Part shown: in pieces, positions 30,768 to 41,734 of the stretch
How the letters are laid out: every line of letters begins with the position of its first letter
Position numbering within the stretch: position 1 is the first letter of the stretch
Assembly: GCF_040958095.1 (NCBI RefSeq)
Contig: NC_091233.1
Location: 20,844,168 to 20,908,167, forward strand
Length of the DNA stretch: 64,000 nucleotides
Reading direction: 5' to 3'
From: Procambarus clarkii
Taxonomy: Eukaryota > Arthropoda > Malacostraca > Decapoda > Cambaridae
The notes under the pieces: model-generated
The model's database searches: none
What the model was told of the DNA's origin: nothing
What the model saw: only the letters and a program-made list of their open reading frames with translations
Translations under genes and position numbers: made by a program

Positions 30768-30821
30768 GGTGGACGGTAGAGCGACGGTCTCGCTTCATGC
30801 AGGTCGGCGTTCAATCCCCGA
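30768..30821 (+). mobile_element. SINE III head only
   Basis: GGACGGTAGAGCGACGGTCT and CGCTTCATGCAGGTCGGCGT, TCAATCCCCGA, then an abrupt switch to the GTGGCACGGGCATG module. Confidence 0.82.
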
Positions 30822-30968
30822 TTGATGAAGATTAAGCCACCCCAAACGTGGCACGGGCATGAATAGCCCGTAAGTGGTGGCCCTTTTGAGCCATTTCCAG
30901 TATCAAGAGCTGATAGTGGAGATCTGTGGAGGTGCGACTGCACCCTGCGTGACGGGAGATGTCTCAAT
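30822..30968. mobile_element. ACGGGCATGAATAGCCCGT module, second copy
   Basis: Same order as 15.51-15.68 kb, here sandwiched between two SINE III pieces in opposite orientation. Confidence 0.75.
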
Positions 30969-30977
30969 CCCCGACCG

Positions 30978-31138
30978 CCATTGCGACTATATAGCACTGG
31001 GAAGGGGTCAGGATAAGGATTTGGGATGGGACGGGGGGAGAAGGAATGCTGCCCAACCACTTGTGGACGGTCGGGGATTGAACACCGACCTGCATGAAGC
31101 GAAACCGTCGCTCTACCGTCCAGCCCGAGTGGTTGGGC
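30978..31138 (-). mobile_element. SINE III
   Basis: Minus strand: CTGGACGGTAGAGCGACGGT, TTCGCTTCATGCAGGTCGG and TCAATCCCCGACCGTCC. The body ends in GTCGCAATGGCGGT. Confidence 0.88.
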
Positions 31139-31253
31139 GGCGATAAAGTTCTCTGGAAGTGTTTAGTGTTGGAATCATAAACAAACCTCTCCACTCAGCA
31201 TTACTCACTCTGCGTTAGAGGATGTGCCTACTCACTCCGGCTGCTTTTAACCT

Positions 31254-31499
31254 GTTATCTTGAGGTTATCTTGAGATGATTTCGGGGCTTTAGTGTCCCC
31301 GCGGCCCGGTCCTCGACCAGGCCTCCACCCCTAGGAAGCAGCCCGTGACAGCTGACTAACACCCAGGTACCTATTTTACTGCTAGGTAACAGGGGCATAG
31401 GGTGAAAAACTCTGCCCATTGTTTCTCGCCGGCGCCTGGGATCGAACCCAGGACCACAGGATCACAAGTCCAGCGTGCTGTCCGCACGGCCGACCGGCC
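31254..31499 (-). mobile_element. SINE I, head A
   Basis: Complete copy. The head has one change (GGCCGTGCGGACAG on the minus strand). The tail has two TCAAGATAACC repeats. Confidence 0.92.
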
Positions 31500-31639
31500 C
31501 CTTTCAATTGTCCCTATCCAATTCCTTTCTGTATACACAAACTCAAGTTAATATATTGCTTGCCGCAGTTACAACTTAAGAAGTAAGGGCGGCAGAGCAG
31601 CGAATCTTCATTATATTTTAATTCGTGGAAACATTTTGA

Positions 31640-31757
31640 AACGTTCGACACCATTCCATCCCTCCGTCCCATCCCAAATCCTGATCCCTTCAAAGTGCTA
31701 TATAGCCGTAATGGCTTGGTGCTTTCCCCCTGATAATTTCCTTTCCTTCGGCTTGGG
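31640..31757 (+). mobile_element. SINE III body without head
   Basis: CACCATTCCATCCCTCCGTC, CCATCCCAAATCCTGATCCC and TATATAGCCGTAATGGCTTG. Confidence 0.75.
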
Positions 31758-31816
31758 CTCCTAGTGAGAAATATCTTTGTATATTGTACGTTGTATATTT
31801 TCCCACTCACATACAT

Positions 31817-32220
31817 CAACCCCTTCTCGTACTTGCTTATAGTCAATATCTTACTTATTCATAAGTGCATGTGTGACATACTAATTTATTGTGAATATTT
31901 GAGTTTACCTTGAAAAGCTCAATAGAAAACTACAACTTAACCTACTTAGTATGTTAAGATATTACAATTAGTACTGAACCTATACCTTTATTGATATTAG
32001 TTTTATAAAAATAATAAAACTAAAATATTTAAATAAATTATAAAGTAACTCAGGATATTGTCAAATTTTATATGAAATCTCTATTGTTTAATAAAACAGA
32101 AAAAGTTAGTGCCTTGAGAAAAAATATGGCTTGGAATGTCACATATGTACTTATTTATAAGCAAAATAGTGACTATAAGCAATAAGTCATACATGTGCTG
32201 TCTTGTGCGAGAGCAGGTTG
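31817..32220. mobile_element. Old, degraded M3 fold-back
   Basis: Starts CAACCCCTTCTCGTACTTGC and ends TGTGCGAGAGCAGGTTG. Both ends carry TTATAGTCA and a CATATGTGACAT-like motif in inverse order. The centre is AT-rich and no longer palindromic. I see no target duplication. Confidence 0.7.
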
Positions 32221-32547
32221 GACTTTATAGTGTGATTGCATAGTTAGTTCCCCGCTGAAGAGAATTCGTTGTCGTTGGAGAGAGAGAGATGTCACATCAC
32301 ACATTCGCTTTGATGTCTCGTGCGTTGACTGTCGGCTTTACCAACATTTCATATATAGTGGAGCTGCAACTGAGGACAAGCATTGCTTGCATTCTGTATA
32401 TCCTAACATTCATATTTACCAGTAAATGTATATTTTTTGGGGGTGGGAATTTATTCTGTTTTCAGATTTGAAATTATTTGGTTAAAAATGTTCTATCCTA
32501 TCTACCTGCCCCCCACCCCCCAAGCACTATCTGTGACACAAGCACGC
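32221..32547. other. AT-rich spacer
   Basis: No gene recognised. A 60-codon frame at 32289-32471 matches nothing known to me. Confidence 0.4.
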
Positions 32548-33508
32548 CAGATCCCCCCTTGAAATAGGGCCAGATCCCCCCCCCCTTGAAATAGGGCCAG
32601 ATCCCCCCCCCCTTGAAATAGGGCCAGATCCCCCCCCTTGAAATAGGTCCAAATCCCCCCCCCTTGAAATAGGTCCAGATCCCCCCATTGAAATAGGTTC
32701 AACACCCCCCCCTTGAAATAGGTCCAGATCCCCCCCCCTTGAAATAGGTCCACATCCCCCCCCTTGAAATAGGTCCACATCCCCCCCCCCTGAAATAGGT
32801 CCAGATCCCCCTCCCCTTGAAATAGGTCCAGATCCCCCCCCCCTTGAAATAGGTCCACATCCCCCGCTTGAAATAGGTCCAGATCCCCCTCCCTTGAAAT
32901 AGGTCCAGATCCCCCCCCCTTGAAATAGGTCCACATCCCCCTTCTTTGAAATAGGTCCAGATCCCCCCCCTGAAATAGGTCCAGATCCCCCCCCTGAAAA
33001 AGGTCCAGATCCCCCCCTTGAAATAGGTCCAGATCCCCCCCCTTTGAAATAGGTCCACATCCCCCTTTAAATAGGTCCAGATCCCCCCCCCTTGAAATAG
33101 GTCCAGATCCCCCCCCCCTTGAAATAGGTCCAGATCCCCCCCCCTTGAAATAGGTCCAGATCCCCCCCCCCCTTGAAATAGGTCCAGATCCCCCCCCTTG
33201 AAATAGGTCCAGACCCCCCCCTTGAAATAGGTCCAGATCCCCCCCCCTTGAAATAGGTCCAGATCCCCCCCCCCTTGAAATAGGTCCAGATCCGCCCCCC
33301 TTGAAATAGGTCCAGATCCCCCCCCCCCCTTGAAATAGGTCCAGATCCCCCCCCTTGAAATAGGTCCAGATCCCCCCCCCCCTTGAAATAGGGCCAGGAC
33401 CCGCCCCTCCTTGAAATAGGTCCAGATCCCCCCCCCCTTGAAATAGGTCCAGATCCCCCCCCCCTTTAAATAGGTCCAGATCCCCCCCCCCCCCTCTTGA
33501 AATAGGAT
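32548..33508. repeat. 25-28 bp minisatellite with variable C tracts, about 37 copies
   Basis: TTGAAATAGGTCCAGAT followed by 5 to 12 C. Edge units have GGGCCAG. Minus-strand frames read Gly/Asp/Leu/Phe repeats and are artefacts. Confidence 0.97.
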
Positions 33509-34357
33509 CCACGTTAAACAACCAGTGAGTTGAGTGATTTAAATCTCGGCTAATACCTGAATATGTCGATGTAAAATGCTGAGATTTCTATTCTCAAATC
33601 TTGTTAATTTATTCAGTGTGTTTTGACAATCTCTCTTTCCTCCGATTGTATGATACGAGTATTGTACTACTCTACACCTGTGCACTCCATCCACACCTGT
33701 AATTGTTGGCATATATATATACTTACGAATGTATCTTCTAAATCTAAATTCATCTGATAAAAGCCCTTATAGACGATGAGTTACATAGAATCATCTACTC
33801 TTGGAGTTTCTTTTCATTGAGTCTACTTGCAAAAGTTCTCCGTTTAACAATGGATTCTAAGAAACAGTTTTGTTTTATTTTCTTTACATATACATTACCT
33901 ATTTTTGTAGATTAATGTAGATATATTAATACCTGTCTTATTACAAATTACGTGTGAATTTGGCCGTTTACCCTTAAGTCCGAAAATGGCCGTAATTTGA
34001 AAATGAAAAAAAAAATTAAATAAATTTTGGATATTTTTTCTAAAATAATAAGTTAAAGGTCCTCTAATAGGTTACGAGGGTAAGAAATTCTCCTAAAGTT
34101 TCAAGACATCATGAAAAATGTTAATTGAAAGTTTCCTCTCCTAACTTAACCGAGTAAGCCGGACGACTCAAACAGAAAACGGGACAGTACGTCACTTTCG
34201 CGAGCAGATTTCATTTCAATACGTCTATTTTTGGCCATAGCGCGCATACGAGCGAAAAGCGCCGTTATTTCTAAGAGGACTTAGAGGTTACTTTAAGACA
34301 TCGTCCTAAGAACTACTGCAGATTTTTATTTCTATTAACTCCTATGGTTAACGCCAG
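33509..34357. other. AT-rich unique sequence
   Basis: No element or gene recognised in about 850 bp. It has the lowest repeat density of the window together with 40.2-41.3 kb. Confidence 0.5.
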
Positions 34358-34415
34358 TAGGCCTGGTCGACGACCGGGCCGCGGGGACGCTTAGCCCTGG
34401 AAGCACCTCAAGGTG
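34358..34415 (+). mobile_element. LINE alpha extreme 3' end
   Basis: GGCCTGGTCGACGACCGGGC, CGCGGGGACGCTTAGCCCTG, GAAGCACCTCAAGG. Only about 58 bp survives. Confidence 0.8.
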
Positions 34416-34510
34416 GTATACTGCAATATTTTCGACTTCCGCCTCACTTTCTTACCTTATATAATAATTTACTTTCTCTGCAACTCAGTAAAGGCGAGAG
34501 ATTTATGCGT

Positions 34511-34645
34511 TAAGTCCACTACGGGCTCACCATAGCCCGTGCTACTTGGAAATTTTTGTTCCCAGTAGCTGAATCTATATCATCTGCCACTCTTTCACCG
34601 ATGATGGTCCAGGATGAACCGAAACGTGGGCACTTCATTTATTTT
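34511..34645. mobile_element. AGCACGGGCTATGG element (inverse) joined to an M4 fragment
   Basis: CTACGGGCTCACCATAGCCC and GTGCTACTTGG, then at 34602 GATGGTCCAGGATGAACCGA and AACGTGGGCACTTC from the M4 core. Confidence 0.6.
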
Positions 34646-34949
34646 CAGGTGTGTAAGGGTTGGGTGTCAGATGTGTAAAGGTTGGGTGTCAGATGTGTGC
34701 ACGATTGGCGTCAGATCTTTCCAGCCACGATATTGTAACTTACTTACTTTACATCGCTTTTAATACTAAAATTGGTAAACAAATATATCTTAGACATGGT
34801 TTAATAGTTGTTTTCTGAATAATTTCACGTTGTTGTACAATCTGCAAAAGGGAAATAACTTAAAATAATCCACTCAACCATAAACTCTATAATCCTTGAC
34901 TTGAAATGTTCATTTTAAGAGAACGCTTTAGAGTCCTTGTTGATCTAAA

Positions 34950-35048
34950 GAGCGAGAGAGCGAGAGACAGACAGACAGAGACAGACAGACAGACACAGAC
35001 AGAGACAGAGAGAGAGACAGACAGACAGAGAGAGACAGACAGAAAGAG
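34950..35048. repeat. GACA/GAGA low-complexity tract
   Basis: Mixed GACAGACA and GAGA units. It is encoded on both strands as Arg/Asp or Leu/Ser/Val runs by chance. Confidence 0.92.
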
Positions 35049-35361
35049 GCAAGCCAACAAACAATGTTTTATTAACATACCCAAACCGATACATAGTTTC
35101 CAAGTAATGGTTTAAGTATTCTTTACGATATCAAAGCAAACGGAGTATCAATGTCTTGGCTCTTAAAATACTTCAACACTATTTTTAGACAAACCTTCCA
35201 TTATTCCCCGATACACAGCGCTAACTACCATACGCTCAAGCTCCAGCTGTATTCAGATAAGCAACACATAAGCTCATTAAGATCTAATGACGACTTTAAT
35301 AATCTTTCCCGCGGGTGAAAGGCCATAAGCCTAAACCAAACTCCATTCTTAGACACAACAC

Positions 35362-35472
35362 TACACACAGATCACAATAGCGTGATGCATCAAATTGAAC
35401 AAATCCACAAGGGCCGTGACGGGGATTCGAACTTACGTCCGAGAGCATCCCCAGACGCTGCCTTAATCATTT
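35362..35472 (-). mobile_element. SINE II, left member of an inverted pair
   Basis: The tail side at left includes CACACAGATCACAATAGCGT and GATGCATCAAATTGAAC, then CAAGGGCCGTGACGGGGATT. The head is truncated near CCTTAATCA. Confidence 0.88.
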
Positions 35473-35479
35473 TAACCAT

Positions 35480-35570
35480 GTCGTAGAGCTCAGTCGATTA
35501 AGGCAGCGTCTGGGATCCTCTCGGATGTAGGTTCGAACCCTCGTCACGGCTTTTGTGGATTTGTCCATCC
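35480..35570 (+). mobile_element. SINE II, right member of an inverted pair
   Basis: TCGTAGAGCTCAGTCGATTA, CTGGGATCCTCTCGGATGTA and GGTTCGAACCCTCGTCACGG. The heads face each other about 10 bp apart. Confidence 0.88.
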
Positions 35571-36000
35571 TTAGTTTCTGTGGACAGAAGGATAGCGAGC
35601 AAGCGTCTATCCACGTGTACAGAAGAGGTGACCGTAACATCATAGCTGTCCCGTCAAGATGGTACAAAAACTCAACTCATGAACCACTTATTTTGATGTA
35701 AGTGAACAATAGGAGGACAAAGATGCACTTACAGCATCAGCAGCATCACGCCTCTATGCCCAAGAACATGGGGAAATAGGGTCCAGAAGTGGAGAGGAAA
35801 TTGGCATTTCTCAATACCCACAACAGATCGCTAAAACATCTAACACACTGAAGCATTACACACCATCTATGAACATTAACAAAAACACTAATGTGTGTTT
35901 TGTGTAAAATACACAAATACATAATATAGGATAAACACTCACACACTTGTGTCTAAGAAGACATTATTAACTTAAGTAATGGTCAAATTATTAAGTTATA
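35571..36000. other. Unique sequence
   Basis: Two short minus-strand frames. No gene recognised. Confidence 0.4.
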
Positions 36001-36256
36001 GGGGCCTGACAGCTGAGTGGACAGTGCTTCAGATTCGTAGTCCTGAGGTTCCGGGTTCGATCCCCGGTGGGGGCGAAAACAAATGGGCAGAGTTTCTTTC
36101 ACCCTGATGCCCCCTGTTCACCTAGCAGTAAATAGGTACCTGGGAGTTAGACAGCTGCTACGGGCTGCTTCCTGGGGGTGTGTAACAAAAAGGAGGTCTG
36201 GTCGAGGACCGGGCCGCGGGGACATTAAGAAATCATCTCAAGATAACCTCAAGAAG
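36001..36256 (+). mobile_element. SINE I, head C
   Basis: Head GGGGCCTGACAGCTGAGTGG, T-arm CCGGGTTCGATCCCCGG. The body carries the GTGTAACAAAAAGGAGG insertion. The tail lacks GCCCCG before AAATCATC. Confidence 0.92.
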
Positions 36257-36344
36257 ATAGTAAAGAAGTTATTAAATATATTGGAGATAACCTTATTGAA
36301 GCCAACAGGAGTGATAACTTATTCAAGGCCAGACTGAACTGAGT

Positions 36345-36514
36345 ATGCAGGCGATGAGTCACAATAACGTGGCTGAAGTATGTTGACCAGACCACACACT
36401 AGAAGGTGAAGGGACGACGACGTTTCGGTCCGTCCTGGACCACAATCGACTTGAGAATGGTCCAAGACGAACCGAAACGTCGTCGTCCCTTCACTTTCTA
36501 GTGTGTGGAATGGT
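36345..36514. mobile_element. M4 fold-back element, right arm shortened
   Basis: The left arm has GCAGGCGATGAGTCACAATA, ACGTGGCTGAAGTATG and CCACACACTAGAAGGTGAAG. The centre is GTCCTGGACCACAATCGACT. The inverse arm reads to CTAGTGTGTGGAATGGTC and then stops. Confidence 0.88.
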
Positions 36515-37253
36515 CAAAATGAACCGAGTACGACTCAGTGAACCAACCAGCTCTGAACCCGAATATCCATTTAGAAAACCTAAAAAAACATGATCCAAGA
36601 GCTAGAGCTCATCTCTTGGGCACTAGCAGGTAACAACTGATAGGTCAAAACCAACAAATACATTCTATATGTGTATACATTTAGGCAATTCTCGCCTGAA
36701 ACATTTCAAAAACAATATTAACTAATCACAATGGGGTTTCACTTAATTACTGAGAGAATCCTTCCAGCCTTAATACAGCGGGAAAAATACATTAATTTAA
36801 CCGCAAGTAATCAGCCATTCCGTTTCATAATTAACTTATATCCATTAGGAAATTAAACGTGGACCGTGTAGAGTAAAAAACGTTTCATAATATACAAAAT
36901 GGGAACGCCAACAAATTATGCAAACAATACACGAAATGTTTAATGATATTGTCAGAATTAAACATTTTTTAGGCAAAGAAATTTATGGAAATATAAGTGT
37001 GTGTCAACTAGACAAGTCATTCATTCTCAGGACAGGATGACTAGTTGAGTAGTTAACAGGAAGTTATTAAACGAATTGACTAATTCAAGCCAGAGATAGT
37101 CCCATCCCCCAGGGCCAGAGTGTGTTTACCAGGGTGCTGAAAGAATGTGAAGAGTCCTTGTTTACCAAATTCAATAAATCATTAGAGGCAAGCAGAGTAT
37201 CAGAGTGTTGGACGGTTGCTAATGTGGAACCTTTTTTGAAGAAAGAGATACTG
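36515..37253. other. AT-rich unique sequence
   Basis: No gene recognised. The frame at 37122 gains its length from the GA tract that follows. Confidence 0.45.
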
Positions 37254-37668
<415 letters not shown>

Positions 37669-37767
37669 ACTTGCACAGAACTATCTAGGGTTATTAAAGC
37701 CACTACAATAACATTGGCCAACTATCCAGTTTACTTTTGTCCTGAAAATAGTCCAGGATATGTTGTT

Positions 37768-37860
37768 ATAAATTCAGCTACTTGGAACAAAAGTTCCAAA
37801 GTAGCACGGTCTATGGTGAGCCCGAAGTGGACTTACCTGGCACAGGAGCGGGGCTGTAAC
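37768..37860 (+). mobile_element. AGCACGGGCTATGG element
   Basis: AATTCAGCTACTTGGAACAA, AGTAGCACGGTCTATGGTGA, GCCCGAAGTGGACTTACC and GGCACAGGAGCGGGGCTGTA. Confidence 0.75.
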
Positions 37861-38542
37861 TGCCCAGTCCAGAACAATAGTAAACTGTATGTATACCGAG
37901 GAGTGTGTCAACGCTGTGTAAACCTTCGAAACGTATGCAATTTCTTTAAGAATATCATTGAAAGAAAGATTTCTTTATTTAAAGTTTTCCCCCCTTTATT
38001 TATTGTTTTTAAATGACTTATTTTGGTAAATTATGAGAGCATATTTTCATGTGAAAAATTCATGTGTTCCATTAACTTGTCTTATTTGTTGACTATCTGT
38101 AAATTATGTTAAAAGAATTTCCAAACTTGTTATGCATATAAAAGTTTCCAAAGTATCGAGTCTAAATTTGTTTGATTCTCTAAGTAAATAATGAAAAAAA
38201 TCTGATCATAATCTTCTCATTAATTTTGGAAACAATCTGGTGTAATTATCATCAACCTATCTCGTATTGATCATAATTACTCATCGATACCTAATTTCAG
38301 CAATATACCACATTGACATTGAACCGACAAACCAATAATTATATGTACGTCATCATTTAAGTGTTACTTTTCGTTATATGCTAATATAATAATTTTGAAA
38401 TTACAAAATATGCACATTAACACGCAACCCTGTACTAAGAACAGGCAGAGATATTGACAGACATCAGTAATCTGTAATAGTCCAAGTGTTCAAGCAACTC
38501 TCAAGTTGAAGAGTAGCATTGTGCCATGATAAGTGTTTGCAA
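37861..38542. other. AT-rich unique sequence
   Basis: No gene or element recognised. Confidence 0.5.
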
Positions 38543-38942
38543 CAATATGTTCATTGCTTTCTGTTCATATTTAGCCATGAAAGCGAGACATCAGATGCAT
38601 TCTGAGGTGCATTCTATATGCATTCAGATGCATATGCAGGCGATGAGTCACAATAACGTGGCTAAAGCATGTTGGCCAGACCACACACTAGAAGGTGAAG
38701 GGACGACGACGACGTTTCGGTCCGTCCTGGACCATTCTCAAGTCGATTGTGAATGGTCCAGGACGGACCGAAACAACGTCGTCCCTTCATCTTCTAGTGT
38801 GTGGTCTGGTCAACATACTTTAGCCACGTTATTGTGACTCCTCGCCTGCACAATCTATGTTCATTGCTTTCTGTTCATATTTAGCCATGAAAGTGAGACA
38901 TCAGATACATTCTGAGGTGCATTCTCTATGCATTCAGATACA
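38543..38942. mobile_element. Complete M4 palindrome flanked by ~91-bp direct repeats
   Basis: The palindrome occupies 38634-38850. Its arms of about 105 bp start GCAGGCGATGAGTCACAATA and end TATTGTGACTCCTCGCCTGC, with GACGTTTCGGTCCGTCCTGG near the centre. On each side lies the same sequence beginning CAAT..ATGTTCATTGC, running through CATATTTAGCCATGAAAG and ending near GCATTCAGATRCAT (38543-38633 and 38851-38942, a few mismatches). A duplication this long is not a normal target-site duplication. Confidence 0.9.
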
Positions 38943-39537
38943 TAGATATTATAAAATCAAGTTATGCCCCAACACCAATACTGAAACCCTTCCTTGGCAC
39001 TTTCCCAAATGTAAACAAAACCTATAATCAATACCAGTTATTTAAATTCATTTAATGCCAATAAAGAAACGTGGGAATTATGAATGTAATAAAATGACAA
39101 TAGATCTATCTCTAGTCTCCTTATCAGGTTCCACGATAAAAGAATATTGGTTCAATATATCAGCTGGTTCTGGTAAATATAGGAAACAATACTTATATTG
39201 TTATACCTTATATCACAAATATATTGTTATACCTTATATCAAATATATCATTATTCTTATATCACATATTTCATGTGATATTTGCAGGCTCTAGTGTAGC
39301 AATTTTTAGTTCCTGCTGTAATAAATTTAATTCTTGCACCATTATCTATAAATATTCAAATATTATGCTGGTAGCATGATAGAAGGTACCATACTTATTT
39401 TTAAATCATCCCACAGTATTGCATCAATATTTTCTCACTATTGTCATTCTTGTGATTGCACAGTTCTACTTGTGTATGCTATAATCTATTGACACATTAT
39501 GCGCAAAAGATCAATAATTATATCTTGACCGCCTTCC
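38943..39537. other. AT-rich unique sequence
   Basis: Short TATTGTTATACCTTATATC duplicated near 39.2 kb. No gene recognised. Confidence 0.45.
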
Positions 39538-39607
39538 CCGTAAAAAGAAAGAAGAAAGAAGAAGAAAGAAGAAAGAAGGAAGAAGAAGAAAGAAGAAAGA
39601 AGAAAGT
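39538..39607. repeat. (GAA)n/(GAAA)n tract
   Basis: Mixed AAGAAAG and AAGAAG units. Confidence 0.93.
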
Positions 39608-39978
39608 AAGTTTTTAAAAAGAAACCCTGAAAAAAACAAATAACACCCAAAAAATGGTTATACAAATTTTCTTCAAAAATGGGGTTTCTAATTACCAAAA
39701 TAAAAAACAATAAATCCCCCCATGCAGGGAAAAAAAATGTAAAAAGAATCCCAAATCCCCCAAAATAAATTATAAAAAGTAAAAAAAAAAAAATAAAAGA
39801 GAGGCCCAGGTATTAAAAGTTATAATAGGGTGATTAAGAAGAGATACAGGCATAGTGGTGGACCCGCGGCCCAGAGGCTGAAGGTAGTGTGTCTCAAACG
39901 TCCTGTCTTGGCCCCTTCTTCCGAGGGGGGAGTCTCCCCCCCCCCCACCCCCCACCACCGAACTATGTGTGTAACACA
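39608..39978. other. Homopolymer-ridden segment, possible sequence error
   Basis: Positions 39615-39800 are dominated by runs of 5-13 A separated by CCC or CCCC, unlike any flanking DNA. It is followed by an ordinary unique piece and a C-rich stretch at 39936-39957. Confidence 0.4.
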
Positions 39979-40214
39979 GGTTATCTTGAGATGATTTCGG
40001 GGCTTTAGTGTCCCCGCGGCCCGGTCCTAGACCAGGCCTCCACCCCCAGGAAGCAGGCCGTGACAGCTGACTAACTCCCAGGTACCTATTTACTGCTAGG
40101 TAACAGGGGCATTCAGGGTGAAAGAAACTTTGCCCATTTGTTTCTGCCTCGTGCGGGAATCGAACCCGCGCCACAAATACGAATCCTGCGCGCTATCCAC
40201 CAGGCTACGAGGCC
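39979..40214 (-). mobile_element. SINE I, head B
   Basis: Complete head on the minus strand: GGCCTCGTAGCCTGGTGG and ATAGCGCGCAGGATTCGTAT. It has lost bases in the anticodon arm. The tail has a single ATCTTGAG repeat. Confidence 0.9.
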
Positions 40215-41273
40215 CCTACAGGTAGTTAAGACGTTACAACCTCAAGCAATTATCTCAAGATAATTGCCAGATAAACTACCTGAAAGTGAACAGATCATGA
40301 CAAAAATGTTGCCGAGTCTTACTCATATATTGCAACAGACGTGAAATAAACACGATTATTAATCACAAGAAAAAAAACGGAATTCAGGCGAGTTTGGAAT
40401 GTGTTGAAATACATAATATTTACATAATTATGACACACACGAGGTAAACGTGTCTTCCACAGCTCTGAGTATGACTGATCGGTTTGTCAGGCGATTAAAT
40501 CTCATCTCCCACCCAGTTAGCGGATAATTAATTAAACGTGAAAGAAGTTTTAGTCTGAATAATATATTACTGCTTGAGGTCCTCGGCGGAGTTAGCCATG
40601 CACGCACAGAAAATGGGAAAGTCATAGAAAACTGGAGTTGTGGTGATGTGTGTTCCAGTAATGTATAAATAGTATTTTTATCTTATTTTATCTGAAGATG
40701 GTCGAGAAAGATGAAGAAAGAAAGAGAAAGAAAGAGAATGTGAGGCACGAGCTAAGAGAAGGAGAGAGAGTTCAGGAGAGACTTGGGAGAGAAGTTACAA
40801 GGGATTATAAGAGATTACGAAGAGTTACTAAACTATTAAAGGGGATTAAAAAGTAAGTCAAACAGCAACATAGAATTAGATCTAATTAAGTTGTGTGTTT
40901 ATGGAGTATTTATGTCGGGACGAACATTGCAAGGACTAAAATAAGGAAGAAATGTGTCGACTATTATTAAATGTGAACAAATTAATAATAATTTGCAAGA
41001 CATTGTACGAATTACAGTTTTTTAAAATTTAATGTTTAAGTCAAATAGAGACATATGTTTGCATATAATTGTTAAACGAATATTTCATGCAAGGTTTTTT
41101 GTTTGTTTAAATGTGCTTAAGATCAGCATTTTACACATTTTAAAAAATATTTGTAATTAGACACTTAATTGCCCATTTTTAAACTCAATGGATTCGTCGA
41201 GCAGAAGCTGAATATCCTCGTTTATCATAATCTTCAATGAAATTAACTAACACTTTATACAACAACCCAAAAT
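40215..41273. other. Low-repeat unique region containing the 40.66-40.86 kb candidate
   Basis: About 1 kb without transposon fragments, AT-rich, with a GA-rich patch at 40.70-40.80 kb. It contains the short ORF candidate listed next and nothing else that I recognise. Confidence 0.5.
40664..40858 (+). other. Candidate TATA box, 53-codon basic ORF and splice-donor-like end
   Basis: TATAAATAG at 40664-40672 is a good TATA consensus. ATG at 40698 opens 53 codons to TAA at 40857-40859. The peptide is highly basic and charged (begins MVEKDEERKRKKE, later RDYKRLRRVTKLLKGIKK). The last codons overlap a perfect donor-like GTAAGT (40853-40858), so an exon could also end there. Against it: the ATG would sit within a few bases of the predicted start site, and GA-rich DNA gives charged frames by chance. 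No family recognised. Confidence 0.15.
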
Positions 41274-41365
41274 GAACAAATCCACAAGGGCCGTGACGAG
41301 GATTCGAACCTGCGTCCGGGAGCATCCCAGACACTGCCTTAATCGACTGAGCTACGACAGGGTTA
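41274..41365 (-). mobile_element. SINE II
   Basis: Complete on the minus strand: CCTGTCGTAGCTCAGTCGAT, CTGGGATGCTCCCGGACGCA, GGTTCGAATCCTCGTCACGG. Confidence 0.92.
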
Positions 41366-41734
41366 AAAAACTGTGTGAACCCAAAATGTTTTTTGTAGGA
41401 GGAGGGGGGGGGGGGGGGTTTGAAAACTAAAAAGATCTGAGAGTAAAGTCTAAAAAAAACAATTTCAAACTTTTCACTTTTCGGAAGTGAAAAGTTTCAC
41501 TTCCACCTTCATCTCCCTCGACCTCTACTCTGGCCATACAATGGCTTCCTTCCCTCTATATCATAGCTCTCAGTTGGTAAAGGTGCAGCTGGCTGGGTGA
41601 AATGTTACCAATCTCCCGCCTTCTCGTTCGTGGGGGAACGGGTGATATAATTTGACATTGCGGCCGAGCAAATAAAGTGTGACACTGACGTACCCAATGT
41701 TGCAACCCAGTTCCCCACATCACTGCAAGAATGT
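41366..41734. other. Unique sequence with a G tract
   Basis: A run of G at 41403-41418. Otherwise no feature. Confidence 0.4.
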
